A DNA stretch of 20,414 bases from Reticulitermes lucifugus (GCA_026260175.1 JAKCWW010001184.1:26495-46908), one strand, 5' to 3'; counted from the stretch's first letter, positions 8,451 to 18,248 are shown. Notes: generated by a model not told the origin, from the sequence alone. Program-made: numbers and translations.

Positions 8451-9379
8451 TATGTTCTCGCTTTTCAATCCATTTCTGAAATATTAGGGAAGAAGAATGA
8501 AACATTTTAGCAGGAAAGAAAAGCCAAAGTCCACGTTTAATTTATATTACAACTCACCCTCTTCAAGCGTGATTTAAATTTGATCTTTGGGTCAAGAACA
8601 ATAAATTGCATGTCAACACAAAAAATACATGAAGGACAGTTTTCAAAGTACTGTTTAAAGGCACGTATTGGTTTCAATTTCTGAAACATTAGTTGTTCAC
8701 AGATTTCTGTTTGCTATCAATCCAAACATTCTATTATACTAAAAACAAATATTTTATTTCACTATGAAACAACACTGATGTCAACCACATGACAAAATTA
8801 ACAGTAACTACAGGAACAGTCAGGCCTTGTCTTGATGCACTGCCCAAAAGCTTCCTGGTTAATACTGTTTCCCAGAATCTGGATTTAATAACATAAATAT
8901 AATTGATGGATTCAATAAAAGCAATCAATCAATCACGCAAAAAAGCTGTGCTGTCTAGACTGACAAACTGAAAAACTTCCAATGTTTGATGACTTCTGTC
9001 ATTAATGTAAGTGTGTGAACTTGATTTATTAAATGTCACATTATCGGTTGTAGCCTAATGAACAACCATTAATAACTTTTTATTGTTATTGATGTAGAAA
9101 GGGTCGCAACTAACAAAGCCAGGAAAATATAATCAGCACAAATAGAGTTTGAGCTCACACCAAACAGACCTGATCTTGAACGCACGGCCATGGGCTATGA
9201 AGTTTGCTTTGTCATGGGATGGGTCTATCATGTATTTTCTATCTGTCGAAAAATGTTCATGCAATGTCTGATAACAGTCACCATTTGAGAAACAAGTATT
9301 ATTCATATTTATGTAACAAGTCGTCGTTTATACACTTTTCGTAACAAACACACAAGGTCTACAGGTCTATCTGGACCTT
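8451..9379. other. Unassigned AT-rich stretch
   Basis: Only short frames. A few tandem CAAT units occur near 8920. No recognisable gene or repeat family. Confidence 0.4.
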
Positions 9380-9403
9380 GGGGTTGGGGGTGGGTGGGGG
9401 GGG
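9380..9403 (+). other. G-quadruplex-capable G run
   Basis: Four or more G runs of three or longer (GGGG, GGGGG, GGG, GGGGGGGG) are separated by TT, T and T. This satisfies the standard G3+N1-7 quadruplex pattern on the plus strand. Confidence 0.8.
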
Positions 9404-10346
9404 CGATGGTCCGGTATTATCGACAGAACCTCTCTCCACCCAATACAAAATGTCCAGAAAGTCGCTTCGAGATTTTAGAGGCAGCATTTCCTTAACTATT
9501 ACACACTCTGTAAAGGTTAGCTCAAAAATTTTGGCCGGTAAATTCCCACGTTAAACTCCGTCGTAGCACTTCCCATTTCACGCCTACAGTGATTTCAGCA
9601 TCTAATGACAGATGAGAGGTGATACCCGAAAGCTTGTCCTCCCAGAAAACCAGATTTGATAATGCACGACTTTCTCTTCTGGCCTCCCAGGAACCTGAAG
9701 AAGACAACTTTGAAATTTCGCAACAATGCGGAGCATCGCCTCGTTATAGCAGAACCATTCGTGATGTTCTCAACGGCAGGTATGGTTGGCATAGACTTCG
9801 ACACCACACTAGACACTCACGTTTTTCTCCTTGCCATGTTTTTGATACTGTGCTGGGTTGATGATCAATTTAGACGACAAACAGCGGTTCACTGCAGCCG
9901 TTGAAGCAGGAACGGTGTAAGCGTCGGGTCGTATATAAGCTGAAATCATTTATCTCGTAGGTATCTGGCATGCCACTAAAGGGGTGCATGTGAAAATTTA
10001 CCAAAGGGAACTTCTAGCGTTAACCTTCATTTCAGTGTTTTGTTTCTTTAACAAATGTAACGACTAAGAAAATACAGCCTCCTTAAACCATGGAATGACT
10101 TTCTGAACGTTCTGCACATTTGAAGAACTGAAGTGATTAGCCCAATGAAACTGAGATAACATGAAAAGATTTGACGGCTAAATGAGCACAAATTGTCAGT
10201 TATTGTGCTGATTTGAAACTGGATCTATGTGGTTAGATCTATGTCATGTAATCCATGTTCAAAAGATTCTGATAATGGCAGATATACGGCCACAAGCGTG
10301 ACACGTTTTGGGCACTGCCAATCGTCCCGGGCTAAAAATAATCCCA
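9404..10346. other. Unassigned stretch with overlapping short frames
   Basis: Between 9522 and 9904 four frames on both strands (61-82 codons) stay open together. One plus frame (9656-9904) has a hydrophobic run, VFLLAMFLILCWV, near its end. None shows a recognised domain, and several simultaneous frames on both strands argue for composition rather than selection. The rest shows nothing. Confidence 0.35.
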
Positions 10347-10384
10347 TAACATTCGGGAAGATGAAGCTGCCTCCACCTTCAGGT
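10347..10384 (-). repeat. Short fragment of the CTGAAGRTGGAGGCAG repeat family
   Basis: On the minus strand it reads ACCTGAAGGTGGAGGCAGC and then a TTCCCGAATGTT stretch, which parallels ACCTGAAGATGGAGGCAG...TTCCTC at 10840 and the copy at 17222-17276. Confidence 0.5.
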
Positions 10385-10471
10385 GGAACAACGGAGGGGG
10401 GAAGTTATTCTGGTAGGCCCGTTAGAAAGAACTAGTCCCAATTCCTAGACGAAATGCCTCCCCTTTTGACA

Positions 10472-10504
10472 CTGCCCATCTTCTGCCCAACTTCTGCCCA
10501 ACTT
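10472..10504 (+). repeat. Three tandem copies of an 11-bp unit
   Basis: CTGCCCATCTT, CTGCCCAACTT, CTGCCCAACTT, with one mismatch in the first unit. Confidence 0.9.
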
Positions 10505-10684
10505 CTCATGCTTAAAAACCCTGTGAAAATAAACGATATCAAAATTTCAGTCTCTAATGTCTAAGTCATGTCTAATAATATTTCGAAACTGAATTAAATA
10601 AATTCGTGTGCGTAATTTTGAGAGAACAGCAACGATTATTAACAAGCTGTGAATTTAGAGCATGAAAATTTAATAAATTGTACC

Positions 10685-10696
10685 TGTGACGTCACA
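10685..10696. promoter_or_regulatory. Perfect 12-bp palindrome containing a CRE core
   Basis: TGTGACGTCACA contains the full TGACGTCA element bound by CREB/ATF-type bZIP factors. No promoter or gene is seen nearby, so function is unsupported. Confidence 0.35.
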
Positions 10697-10837
10697 AATA
10701 CTTTCCTCCTTACGGGTTCGCTAAAGAAAGTACATTGGAGTGATCATCATTCCGACATACGGTAGCAAAATTATTTTCATTTCTTTGTAAAATCAGCCAA
10801 TGGCGATTACAGTTTACATACACATTGTGGTCAGCGT

Positions 10838-10965
10838 AACCTGAAGATGGAGGCAGTACGTTCCTCAAAATATTGGTGACCACCTACCCTATTACGCGGT
10901 GTCCTAGCACAGATCACCGCAACTCGATTGACACCGCGCTGAAAACCTCAAGTTTTACATAGTCT
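10838..10965 (+). repeat. Interspersed repeat fragment with CTGAAGA stem-loop and a GC hairpin
   Basis: CTGAAGA (10841-10847) is followed by a stem GGAGG / TTCCTC around CAGTACG and by AAAATATTGGTGACCACC, where related copies appear to have GAAACGTTGG. Further on, CGCGGTGT (10895-10902) pairs perfectly with ACACCGCG (10931-10938). The first 50 bases recur on the minus strand at 17222-17276. I recall very similar sequence as a frequent repeat in cockroach and termite DNA; this was not searched. Not protein-coding. Confidence 0.55.
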
Positions 10966-11571
10966 TAGGCAGTCCGTGCATATGTCTATCCCATATCAAT
11001 TTGCTGTATGACTCACAGTACCGCATCCTCATGCCAATTTACATTATACCAGATTTCAAATATGCCAACAGGCTATCGACTTTACGTGTCAGTCACATTA
11101 CAAGTTATTAAAAACGAAACAGGTTTGAATGATACAGAATTACCTGCATTCACTACCATAATGAAACCCCGTAGGATAAACCCACCAGTGAAATATGTGG
11201 AGCGACATAAAAAATGAAGTGTTTTGTGAAAAAAATAATTCTGTAATGGAGGGACCACTATGGATGTCAAAAGCATAAATGATTTATGAATCTATGTAAT
11301 GCAATTGATTTTATTTTTTAATGAATATTCTGCAAACCCTTCTCCAAATATACTATATGCTGCTGTCCGTTGTTTAACCCTCAGAGACACGGTGGTAACT
11401 ATATGTGCCACCTCCTTTTTAATATTATAAACCTCCGCTTTCGCCCACGGGGTGTGTTTTATTGATTTTGTATGATTATTAGAATACACAGCGATTACTA
11501 GCGTGAATAGCATGACTCGATAAATGTTTGCAATAGAAACGTAGTTTTTCTGTGAAGTACAAACTCGATAT
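10966..11571. other. Unassigned AT-rich stretch
   Basis: A 69-codon plus frame (11008-11217) and a 73-codon minus frame (11292-11513) show no recognised domain. Confidence 0.4.
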
Positions 11572-12008
11572 TTGGCGCGTTCGCACTAAGTCGCGAAAAG
11601 CTCCTATTAGTTTCGTCATATCTGTCCGTCTGTCCAGTCGTAAATATCATCGCAGCTCTCCCACTGGACAGATATTCGCGCAATTTGATATTGGTGACTT
11701 CTACGAAAATCTGTTGAAAAACTCCAAATTTGGTTAAAATCAGACAAAAATATCGGGCACTTTGTATAGCTCGTCATCAGTGTAGAGGGAAATCATCGTT
11801 GCATTTCCATGGCAAAACTGAGCACATTTATACTGTTGACAGCTACAAGTGGGTCAGCAATAAAAATGGAAGGTCATTTTTGTGTTTCCATGGCAAGAAT
11901 TGTTACGTGAACGCGCCACAATGTTACTTTATACGTATATTGCCTGTTCATAATTACTTAGATAACTTCATCCTCTGAAGTCGTTCGTCACGACATAATT
12001 TCAAAATA
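11572..12008 (+). repeat. Dispersed repeat R1, copy A
   Basis: Clear, diverged similarity in the same order and orientation with 18873-19370. Shared blocks include AAAAGCTCCTATTAGTTTCG, GATATTGGTGACTTCTACGA, CAAATTTGGTTAAA, TATACTGTTGACAG, GAACGCGCCACA-TGTTA, TTATACGTA and GACATAATTT. Near its left end TGGCGCGTTCGCA (11573-11585) is the inverse of the GAACGCGCCA box at 11909-11918, and ATATCTGTCC (11618-11627) is the exact inverse of GGACAGATAT (11666-11675). TTTCCATGGCAA occurs twice (near 11805 and 11886). No long ORF, so it is a non-autonomous element of unknown class. Ends are estimates. Confidence 0.8.
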
Positions 12009-12582
12009 AAGTCCCGCTTTTCGTCTACCAGGACTACACAGACCTATAACAACACTACCAGTATATCCTGCACAGGCTTGCCACCTATTTATGTGATCAA
12101 CTTGTTTCACTAGTTGTCACCTTTACTGTCTATATTAGCGGTCAAATTTGATCGCATCATGAGCTCAACCCCAGCGAGCCAAAGCGTGGGACGGGGTGGC
12201 TATATTTAAATAGCGGGAAGAGACGGGGTGATCATGAGGTAACGTAATTAGCAACCTCAAAATTACGGGAACTCGACGCTCCAACGGATCTATCCCCTTT
12301 CGCTCATCCAACTAACACTACCCCATGCAGTGAAAGGGCTAACAGTGGGGGTGGAATACATCCATCCAGTTGAAACATTCGAACATACAGGTACGTACAG
12401 CCTGGGGGGGGGGAGCCACAGCTCTATCGACTGTCCGTGAGTTCAGCTGAGTCCTACCCCCGCCGCCCGTTTCAGAATTGTGTTTAATCAGGAATGAGAA
12501 AAGTAATATTTATATGACCAAGCCTGAGCTATTGTGACGTTTATATACTAAATGGACCAAAGCGACTGTTTATCAAATATAA
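12009..12582. other. Unassigned stretch with a G10 run
   Basis: The only notable items are a run of ten G (12404-12413), a somewhat G+C-rich block 12150-12360 with a TATATTTAAATAG stretch at 12202-12214, and no coding frame of note. Confidence 0.4.
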
Positions 12583-12609
12583 AATATATATATATACATA
12601 TATATATTA
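12583..12609. repeat. (TA)n microsatellite
   Basis: Alternating AT with a single C interruption. It can extrude as a cruciform. Confidence 0.9.
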
Positions 12610-13654
12610 CCTATATAGGACTTCACAACTTCCCATTATCTGTCATACAACATCTACTGCAGTTAATGGTCTTCAGAGATACGCTGAGTCTGACTATAAA
12701 CAGCAGATGCGTGGGATAAAAATTGGTTAAAATTTATTATTACCAACATTACAAGGATGATCTGATCATCGGCCGAGATACAGCTGCCTTCCTTATCACT
12801 GTTGCCACATATATCCCACCAAATACGGGGTTTTAAAACGATAATGCCACGAACAATTTTGCAAAAGCGATCCAGCCTAGAACAGTTGAGCACTTATGCT
12901 GGGTTTACACAGTCATACAATGAAAACCCTATTTATCTATTTACATGCGACAAAACTTTAAGTATATAAGAAATAATGCTCACATTAGGAAAGTTGAGGT
13001 AAACGTTTAATTAAATAAAATAGAAGTTACAACTCGAATATCTTCTAAAAACTACACAATACTTGCGCATTGCTCCTACAGCAGAAGCTTCCGGAAGGAT
13101 CGGAATTCGCTACATGTTTCGGTGTTTTTTGTGTATTCGGTCGTCGGAATAAAACGGAAAGCAGTCAGTACGTCCTAACTGTAGAACTTCATGCGCAAAG
13201 CTTACGCAGTCGTGAATCATGCCCAAGTAAATGTCGTGATATATGAACTGTGGGACAATGAACAGGAACGGATCGTGCATTATTGTTACATGTTTTATCA
13301 TTAACGTGAGGTTAGAGATTAAGCCACGAATCCCAGTCAGGAAAGACGTTTTTGAACCCGATAGAACAATGGGTCTCAGAGAAAACAGGAATGCATTTAC
13401 AGCCTACTCGGAGCAAGTTACAAGTAATATACTGCCAAGGTTAAGGGAACTTCGATTTAACTTAATTCTAAAATATCTGGAAGATCCAGTTAGCACCAGT
13501 TAAATGTATTTTAGCTGCTTAGTCCTTTTCACTCTTTCGTACGTCACAATAAACGCTACTAAGTAATGCTATTAGCCGAGATTTTAAAACTACAATCGAG
13601 GCAGGAGGGCTACCAAATTGACAGCGAATTTTGGTGTAAATAACAGGTCATCTA
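12610..13654. other. Unassigned stretch with several short frames
   Basis: Minus frames at 12663-12893 (76 codons) and 13110-13301 (63 codons) and a plus frame at 13243-13503 (86 codons) are open. None matches a family I recognise, and no splice-bounded exon can be argued for. Confidence 0.35.
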
Positions 13655-13656
13655 TT

Positions 13657-13704
13657 ATGATGGTGGGGGTGCTGGTGTTGATGATGCTGATAATGATGAT
13701 AATA
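13657..13704. repeat. Degenerate GAT/GGT trinucleotide repeat
   Basis: Imperfect GATGAT and GGTGTTGATGAT-like units. Confidence 0.7.
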
Positions 13705-14221
13705 GGAGTAACAGTACTATTATTGCGTACGATTGGGGCAAATTTTGAGACGAGGTATTTTAAACAAAAGGAACGGAATATATCATAGGTTAACTGTTCG
13801 ACTGTTGGCTGTCTGAGCTGCTGTGTTTATAAAGCGATGAAGGAAACGCAGCAACATGACTGTGAATGACGATCAGGTGGGACATGACATGCGCTGCTGC
13901 AATTCCTTAACAAAAAAACAGTTACGTAACGTTTATCAGAAGGGTAAACGAAAGGTAAAACCAAGGGAGTAATGAGAGATAATTTATTTCGGGGTGGAAG
14001 AAAGAGCGTCACTTTGTTCGAACGTTCCCGGGCTTCGCACGTTCGTCGTCCTGTTAGGTGTATCATAAAAATGTAAACTTTAGAACAGCGAAAATTAGTG
14101 ACTGGAAAGAAAATCTGAGGAATTTTGAGTCACTGGTTAATAACAAAGTGCATAATTTTGAAATTAAATTCGGTGATCTTTAAATCAAGGGGGTTAATTT
14201 TATTAATTGAAATAGGATGGG
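13705..14221. other. Unassigned stretch
   Basis: A 79-codon minus frame (13827-14066) has no recognised domain. The palindrome GTTACGTAAC occurs at 13921. Nothing else is supported. Confidence 0.4.
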
Positions 14222-14290
14222 CTGCATGACAAGCATGCAGTAGCAACTTGCACCCTGGGAACCATCTCAACATTTGCTTGATGAGGAGAG
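14222..14290 (+). repeat. SINE-like fragment (tentative) beginning with a perfect small hairpin
   Basis: CTGCATG (14222-14228) and CATGCAG (14234-14240) form a perfect 7-bp stem with a 5-base loop. The following GCACCCTGGGAACCATCTCA and ACATTTGC resemble the start of a widespread insect SINE that I remember, whose later part carries an antisense tRNA-like region. Here similarity stops after about 14285 in a G-rich run. Memory-based only. Confidence 0.3.
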
Positions 14291-14544
14291 GGGGACGGGG
14301 GAGGCGTATTATCGAGATGAACAGTCGCAGGACTTAATGAATACCGACTTCGAGCTAGTGGTCCGGCAAGCAGAGGATGGAAATGCCCTAACGCTCCCGT
14401 AACAGGTGTCCCGTTGCTGTATTAATTAATCGAAATTAAATATATACAATGCACTGGCGTAATTTAATTACACTGCATTTAAAATTGCAATTACCACGTC
14501 ACACGGAACACAGTATATGTCCAATCGATTAACCTTTTAAGGCC

Positions 14545-14645
14545 TAGCGGTTATGTTATGTACCACCAGGTTTAACATTAAAAAATTCCACCCTCTCCCC
14601 ACAACAGTGTATTTGTTGCGTCTGTTTCTCAGAGCAAACAGTGAC
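14545..14645 (+). repeat. Dispersed repeat R2, copy A
   Basis: TACCACCAGGTTTAACATTA, then AAAAAATTCCACCCTCTCC, AGTGTAT-TTGTTGCGTCTG align with 19648-19750 (CACCACCTGATTCAACATTA, then AAAAATCGGCATTCTCTCC, AGTGTGTAGGTTTCGTCTA). Same orientation, diverged, non-coding. Element class unknown. Confidence 0.65.
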
Positions 14646-14803
14646 TTTTGCCCTATTACGTCATTAAGCTACTGTTTTTATAGCCGAGATGAAGAGTATT
14701 TACTGCGCGGTACTAACTGGGTCTTGAAATAAAACAGATTACGTTTCGTCCTGGAAGGCCTAATGCTGTTTAGGGAAATAATCAACATTATCGCTCAAAT
14801 CCT

Positions 14804-14830
14804 TAGGGCTAAAATAAGGCTAAAATAGGC
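14804..14830. repeat. Short tandem duplication (AGGCTAAAATA-like unit)
   Basis: GGGCTAAAATA followed by AGGCTAAAATA. Confidence 0.8.
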
Positions 14831-14869
14831 AAAGTTAAGAGGTTTTTATTGCTAAAACAGGAGGTATAT

Positions 14870-15033
14870 CAGGGGTGCACACATTTTCTAAATATGTGAG
14901 AGCCACCTCAAACATCTACGCGCCAGAAGGGTGACATGAAGCAAGTTCCATACTGAGGACCCACAAATATTAGGCGCCACTGTACAAGAGTTAGTCGCCA
15001 CGGCGACCTGGCGCCCCACAGTTTTGCATCCTG
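14870..15033. mobile_element. hAT-like non-autonomous element or end fragment (tentative)
   Basis: The left end CAGGGGTGCACACATTTTCT and the following GAGAGCCACCT resemble hAT transposon termini (CAGGGGTGxxCAA...GGGCCAC). A possible right end, whose reverse complement begins CAGGATGCAAAAC, lies at 15033. Nested GC-rich palindromes occur near it: GGCGCCA (14973-14979) with TGGCGCC (15009-15015), and GTCGCC (14994-14999) with GGCGAC (15002-15007). The flanking 8-mers (AGGTATAT and TATCTTAT) do not match as target-site duplications, so the right end is doubtful. Confidence 0.35.
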
Positions 15034-15039
15034 TATCTT

Positions 15040-15229
15040 ATAGCCATTGTACTTGCAAGGGTTGAGGCATTATGAGACACATTCAATTGCAGAAACTGTG
15101 AAAGTCTATAGAAATCCTAACTAAGGATTACAAATCCTTGGTCAGGATTCAAAGCGGGCATCTTTTGGATGTTACGAGTAGTTAAGCACAGACTGCTGTT
15201 CTATCCAACTCTGGTTGGTGGCGGTGGGG
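15040..15229. other. Unassigned stretch with a small inverted ACTAAGGATT-like repeat
   Basis: AATCCTAACTAAGGATT (15113-15129) is a small near-perfect palindrome, and AATCCTTGGTCAGGATT (15132-15148) is a second copy of the same type, giving two tandem mini-hairpins. No gene is seen. Confidence 0.5.
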
Positions 15230-15480
15230 ACCTAATGATGTTGCTCAAAATGGAGAGTTTATATAATGTTAAATTGTATGTGAAGGTGATCACGAACATT
15301 GGACAGATACGGGTAGAACAATGAGGCCGTTGACAGTTTCCTGGAATTCTCCAACAATTTACCGTAAGAGACTGCAGACAGCATAAAATTGTCAGAAAAG
15401 GTAAAAATTCGGTTGAGATTCGAACCAGATACTTCATAAGTACAAATCTACAGCATGGCCACCACACCAGATTTCTTGAT
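15230..15480 (-). repeat. tRNA-derived SINE-like element (tentative)
   Basis: The minus strand carries an RNA polymerase III type internal promoter: an A-box-like TGGTGTGGTGG (15459-15469) and a B box GGTTCGAATCT (15416-15426, fitting GGTTCGANNCY). Their starts are 43 bases apart, as in a tRNA. A 4-bp D-stem (GTGT / ATGC with wobble pairs) can form, but the anticodon stem does not, so this is a tRNA-derived repeat head and not a functional tRNA. The body downstream on the minus strand, ending near 15230, is unassigned, and its limit is a guess. Confidence 0.4.
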
Positions 15481-16174
15481 GGCGTGCACTCCATATTGAT
15501 GAAAGCCACAGATATCGCGGTACTATCAAGTTATGGCTTTAGATGAGTGTGGAAAATAAAGGAAAAATCTCAATCACGAAAGAGAGTTTCCGGTGGGAAT
15601 GAACCTATGCGTCCTACATGCAAGCCAGACACGCTACGCGCCCAACTGCCTCGCTCAGTAATAACAGTCAGACGCCAAACAGATTTGTTAGCACTGATCT
15701 AATAATGAAACCTTACGACAAAGAGAGCTACAAAATCTGTGGAAGCCTAACCTTTGACAGGAAACGAGAGAAAAAATGTAAATGTCAGTGATCATCTCAT
15801 GCATTTCGAACCACAAAACGGTTCTCAGATTTCAATTTAGAGATTCATTACTTTAACGACATTTGTTTTGTTTGTTATTTAAAAAAACTCTTGATGGGCA
15901 TCACTGTCATAGACAGACTTCAACGATTCATGTCAAAAATTGACATCAATTGTCGGCCCTCATTAATAATGTTGTCAATGACACTTGGCGGCGTGAATAT
16001 GATTCCCCTTTATGGCGTGTCTCCGATGTTGAAACCAATATCACTCGAAACATATCGGCATATTCCACAGGTCTTACACGTATCACAACAAATGCTACAT
16101 AAAATATTTAACTACCTAACTTTATACAGTAAATCTTTCTTCAAAATCTAATAGTTTTCAACTAGTCAAGAAAT
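15481..16174. other. Unassigned stretch
   Basis: An 86-codon plus frame (15891-16151) has no recognised domain. It lies just past the 3' side of the minus-strand LINE tail and could be decayed 3' untranslated LINE sequence, but nothing shows this. Confidence 0.35.
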
Positions 16175-16490
16175 TATCTGAATTTCATGAAAATCCAAAA
16201 ATCATTAGTCTTCATAAAAGCCCGCTACTGGTCTCCATCCTTAGTCAAATTCCATCCACAATCTCACACCCATTTTTCTTCAATACCTGTTTAAATACAG
16301 AATGTGGACCTACGTCTAGGCCTTCAAAGCGTCTGGTTCCTTACGATTACGGACCAAAATTCTGTACGAATTTCTCTTTGCTGCATTCCATACCAATCTC
16401 ATTCCACTCGATTTGATCATCCTAATTATATCTGCCGAGAAGTACAAACCATGAAAGTCCTCATAAAGAATTTCTCGCTAGTATTCTATT
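16175..16490 (-). pseudogene. Second LINE 3' tail, minus strand, heavily decayed
   Basis: The reverse strand reads, across frames, REILYEDFHGLYFSADIIRM then IKSSGMRL and NSYRILVRN. This parallels the plus-strand LINE tail at 3087-3655 (KLHKEELHNLG, MRWTGHV, YRVLVGKPD) and the family form KLHNEELHxLY, IIRVIKSRRMRW, YRVLVGKPE. Further on, DGDQ-RAFMKT corresponds to DRDQWRALVNT. Many substitutions and stops are present, and it lacks all upstream LINE sequence. It is from the same broad LINE family as the copy at 3087 but is a separate, older-looking insertion. Confidence 0.6.
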
Positions 16491-17099
16491 TTCTTCCTCA
16501 CTAGGCCTGATATTCTCCTCAGCCCCTGTTCGTAACCTTCTCTTGATGTGACGGAAGAAATTTTACACATATATAAAACGGCACACAATATTCACTATAA
16601 TAAGCAATATAAACTAGCCATGACAATTGCATATGGAAACTCGTTGTTTCTGTGCCAGAAACAGCCCTCCCCTTCCCTCCAGACTTTTACAAAACAGAAT
16701 AAGTGCACCAATGCCTTGTTTTACACCCGTTTGTTTTATGCCTTTTTGCTTTAACGCTCCTTGCCAATTTAAGTCACTTATTCATTTGCAATCATTTTCG
16801 ATTTAACGCACTTTTGGCTGGTTTATAGGCATTTATTTGAACCTTGCTCTTATGGGAATATCATTTTAATTTGCGGTTTTTAGTTACGCCCACTTTTCAA
16901 GAACACAACTACGACGTAAAACAAGGACTTGGTCTAAAAAGAAATAAGTGAACGACATAAACCTTATACGCAGGGGCCTGAAGTGGCCAGGTTGCGTATG
17001 TTGAGTGTCTCCTGGTACGCGTACATTTATTTACTGTGCCAATTACAGGCTTCATGTACCTTACATATTTTACTGCACCTCGAGTACATACCCTAACAT
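16491..17099. other. Unassigned stretch
   Basis: A 68-codon plus frame (16548-16754) shows no recognised domain. The sequence is AT-rich. Confidence 0.35.
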
Positions 17100-17199
17100 T
17101 AACTCCATGTATCGGAGTCCTCCTTGAATTGTCGGTCAGCAAGTTCCTTACTTTCATGATACGAGAAAGTTCGTTACCATGTACACAGGAGCCTGCCAC
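17100..17199 (-). repeat. Possible interspersed repeat fragment (tentative)
   Basis: The minus strand begins ATGGCAGGCTCCTGTGTACA and includes AAGGAGGACTCC and ATGGAGTTAAT. I remember a frequent cockroach/termite repeat with an SCEHGNEPSGSIK-like conceptual reading; here it reads SCVHGNELSRIMK. The 96-codon frame over this area (16909-17199) is therefore probably repeat-derived, not a gene. No copy elsewhere in the window supports it. Confidence 0.3.
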
Positions 17200-17221
17200 G
17201 TGTCCTTAACGAGTAAAGAAT

Positions 17222-17276
17222 AGTATGTTGTTATCAACGTTGTTATCAAAGAAAACTGCTGCCTCCACCTTCAGGT
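17222..17276 (-). repeat. Fragment of the CTGAAGRTGGAGGCAG repeat family
   Basis: On the minus strand it reads ACCTGAAGGTGGAGGCAGC, then TTTCTTTGATAA and AACGTTGATAACAACATAC, aligning with 10840-10890 (ACCTGAAGATGGAGGCAG, TTCCTC, ATTGGTGACCACCTACC). Confidence 0.6.
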
Positions 17277-17279
17277 CAG

Positions 17280-18245
17280 ACGATGGAATATGAATGTTCC
17301 TCTTGAAACCTAGAAAACCATCGTCATGAAAACCTCTGACCTCACACAAATATACGCTTTAATTATTACCTCCACGGCGCAGGCTCCTTTAGAAGTCGTT
17401 AGTCATTAGGCTGGAATTTACAGGCCATACTTTCCAGCAACCAGTAAAAAGAGTGTAGTTAACAACTCGCTATTTCATACGTCTTTATGCCCGATTCGGT
17501 AGATACAATGACATGCGAAGCTGAAACAATATGAAGATACCTCTTCGTGCCTTAAGCTGAGAATAAAACTCATCCAGGTGTGAGTTTGGTTTTCAAGAAA
17601 CGTCATGCGTCCGTGACCAAACAGCCATTCCGTTCACGGTATGCAGTGTTGTGACTGCTTTGTCTTTCTTCGTTTTATGCTTACATGTATTACCCCTGAC
17701 AGTGAGCTTTTATTTATATCTTCTTGCTATTTCTGCAGTCTGCCACCGACTTTTCAGTTCTAACCTCAATATATTGCCACGAATTGTTTCAGAAACATTT
17801 TATTTCATTCGAACGCTGCCCCTCAAGATAGTATTCCTTTGGGTTAAACAATCCTTAATGAAATGGTAGCAGGTCTGCTTCAAACACTGGGATTGTTCCT
17901 ACATTAAAAACGGCAGGCGGATTCGCTGGTTCATCGGCACTCGAGTGTAAATTTTCTTTGTATATAAAGTACCTGTGTTTACAAATTCATCTGTCAGAAA
18001 TAAACCTAAACATTTTAGTGGAACCATTAACTGTGTATTCTCCACAATCCAGCTTCTTTCAAGATCCATGAGAGTTGAATTTGGAGTCTGTGTTGTTAGC
18101 GACACGAGGTCTGTTCCTACAAGTGTAAAAAAGTACTTTGCATGTGATGTTTCCCTCATTTACTTATCTTCAAGCCACTTATATTTTATTTAAAAGTACA
18201 TCTCCGGCCAACTGACTCGAATATTGGTTCATAGGCACAGATCTA
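17280..18245. other. Unassigned stretch
   Basis: A 72-codon plus frame (17651-17869), a 72-codon plus frame (17975-18193) and an 86-codon minus frame (17899-18159) overlap or abut with no recognised domain. Confidence 0.35.
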
Positions 18246-18248
18246 TAC

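Noticed and set aside
8335..8505. Penelope-like GIY-YIG or reverse transcriptase coding sequence next to the CTGAGGA motif
   Set aside because: No GIY-YIG or reverse transcriptase block is visible within about 300 bases on either side.
9522..9904. Cluster of four short frames as a coding exon
   Set aside because: Frames stay open on both strands with no recognised motif. The hydrophobic run in one of them is not enough to call a membrane protein.
13110..13503. Minus 63-codon and plus 86-codon frames as host exons
   Set aside because: Protein-like to the eye but unmatched to any family I know, with no bounded exon structure.
15408..15480. Functional tRNA gene on the minus strand
   Set aside because: The A box has two mismatches and the anticodon stem does not pair, so only a tRNA-derived repeat is supported.
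16909..17199. 96-codon minus-strand frame as a gene
   Set aside because: Its start resembles a remembered interspersed repeat and the rest has no domain.
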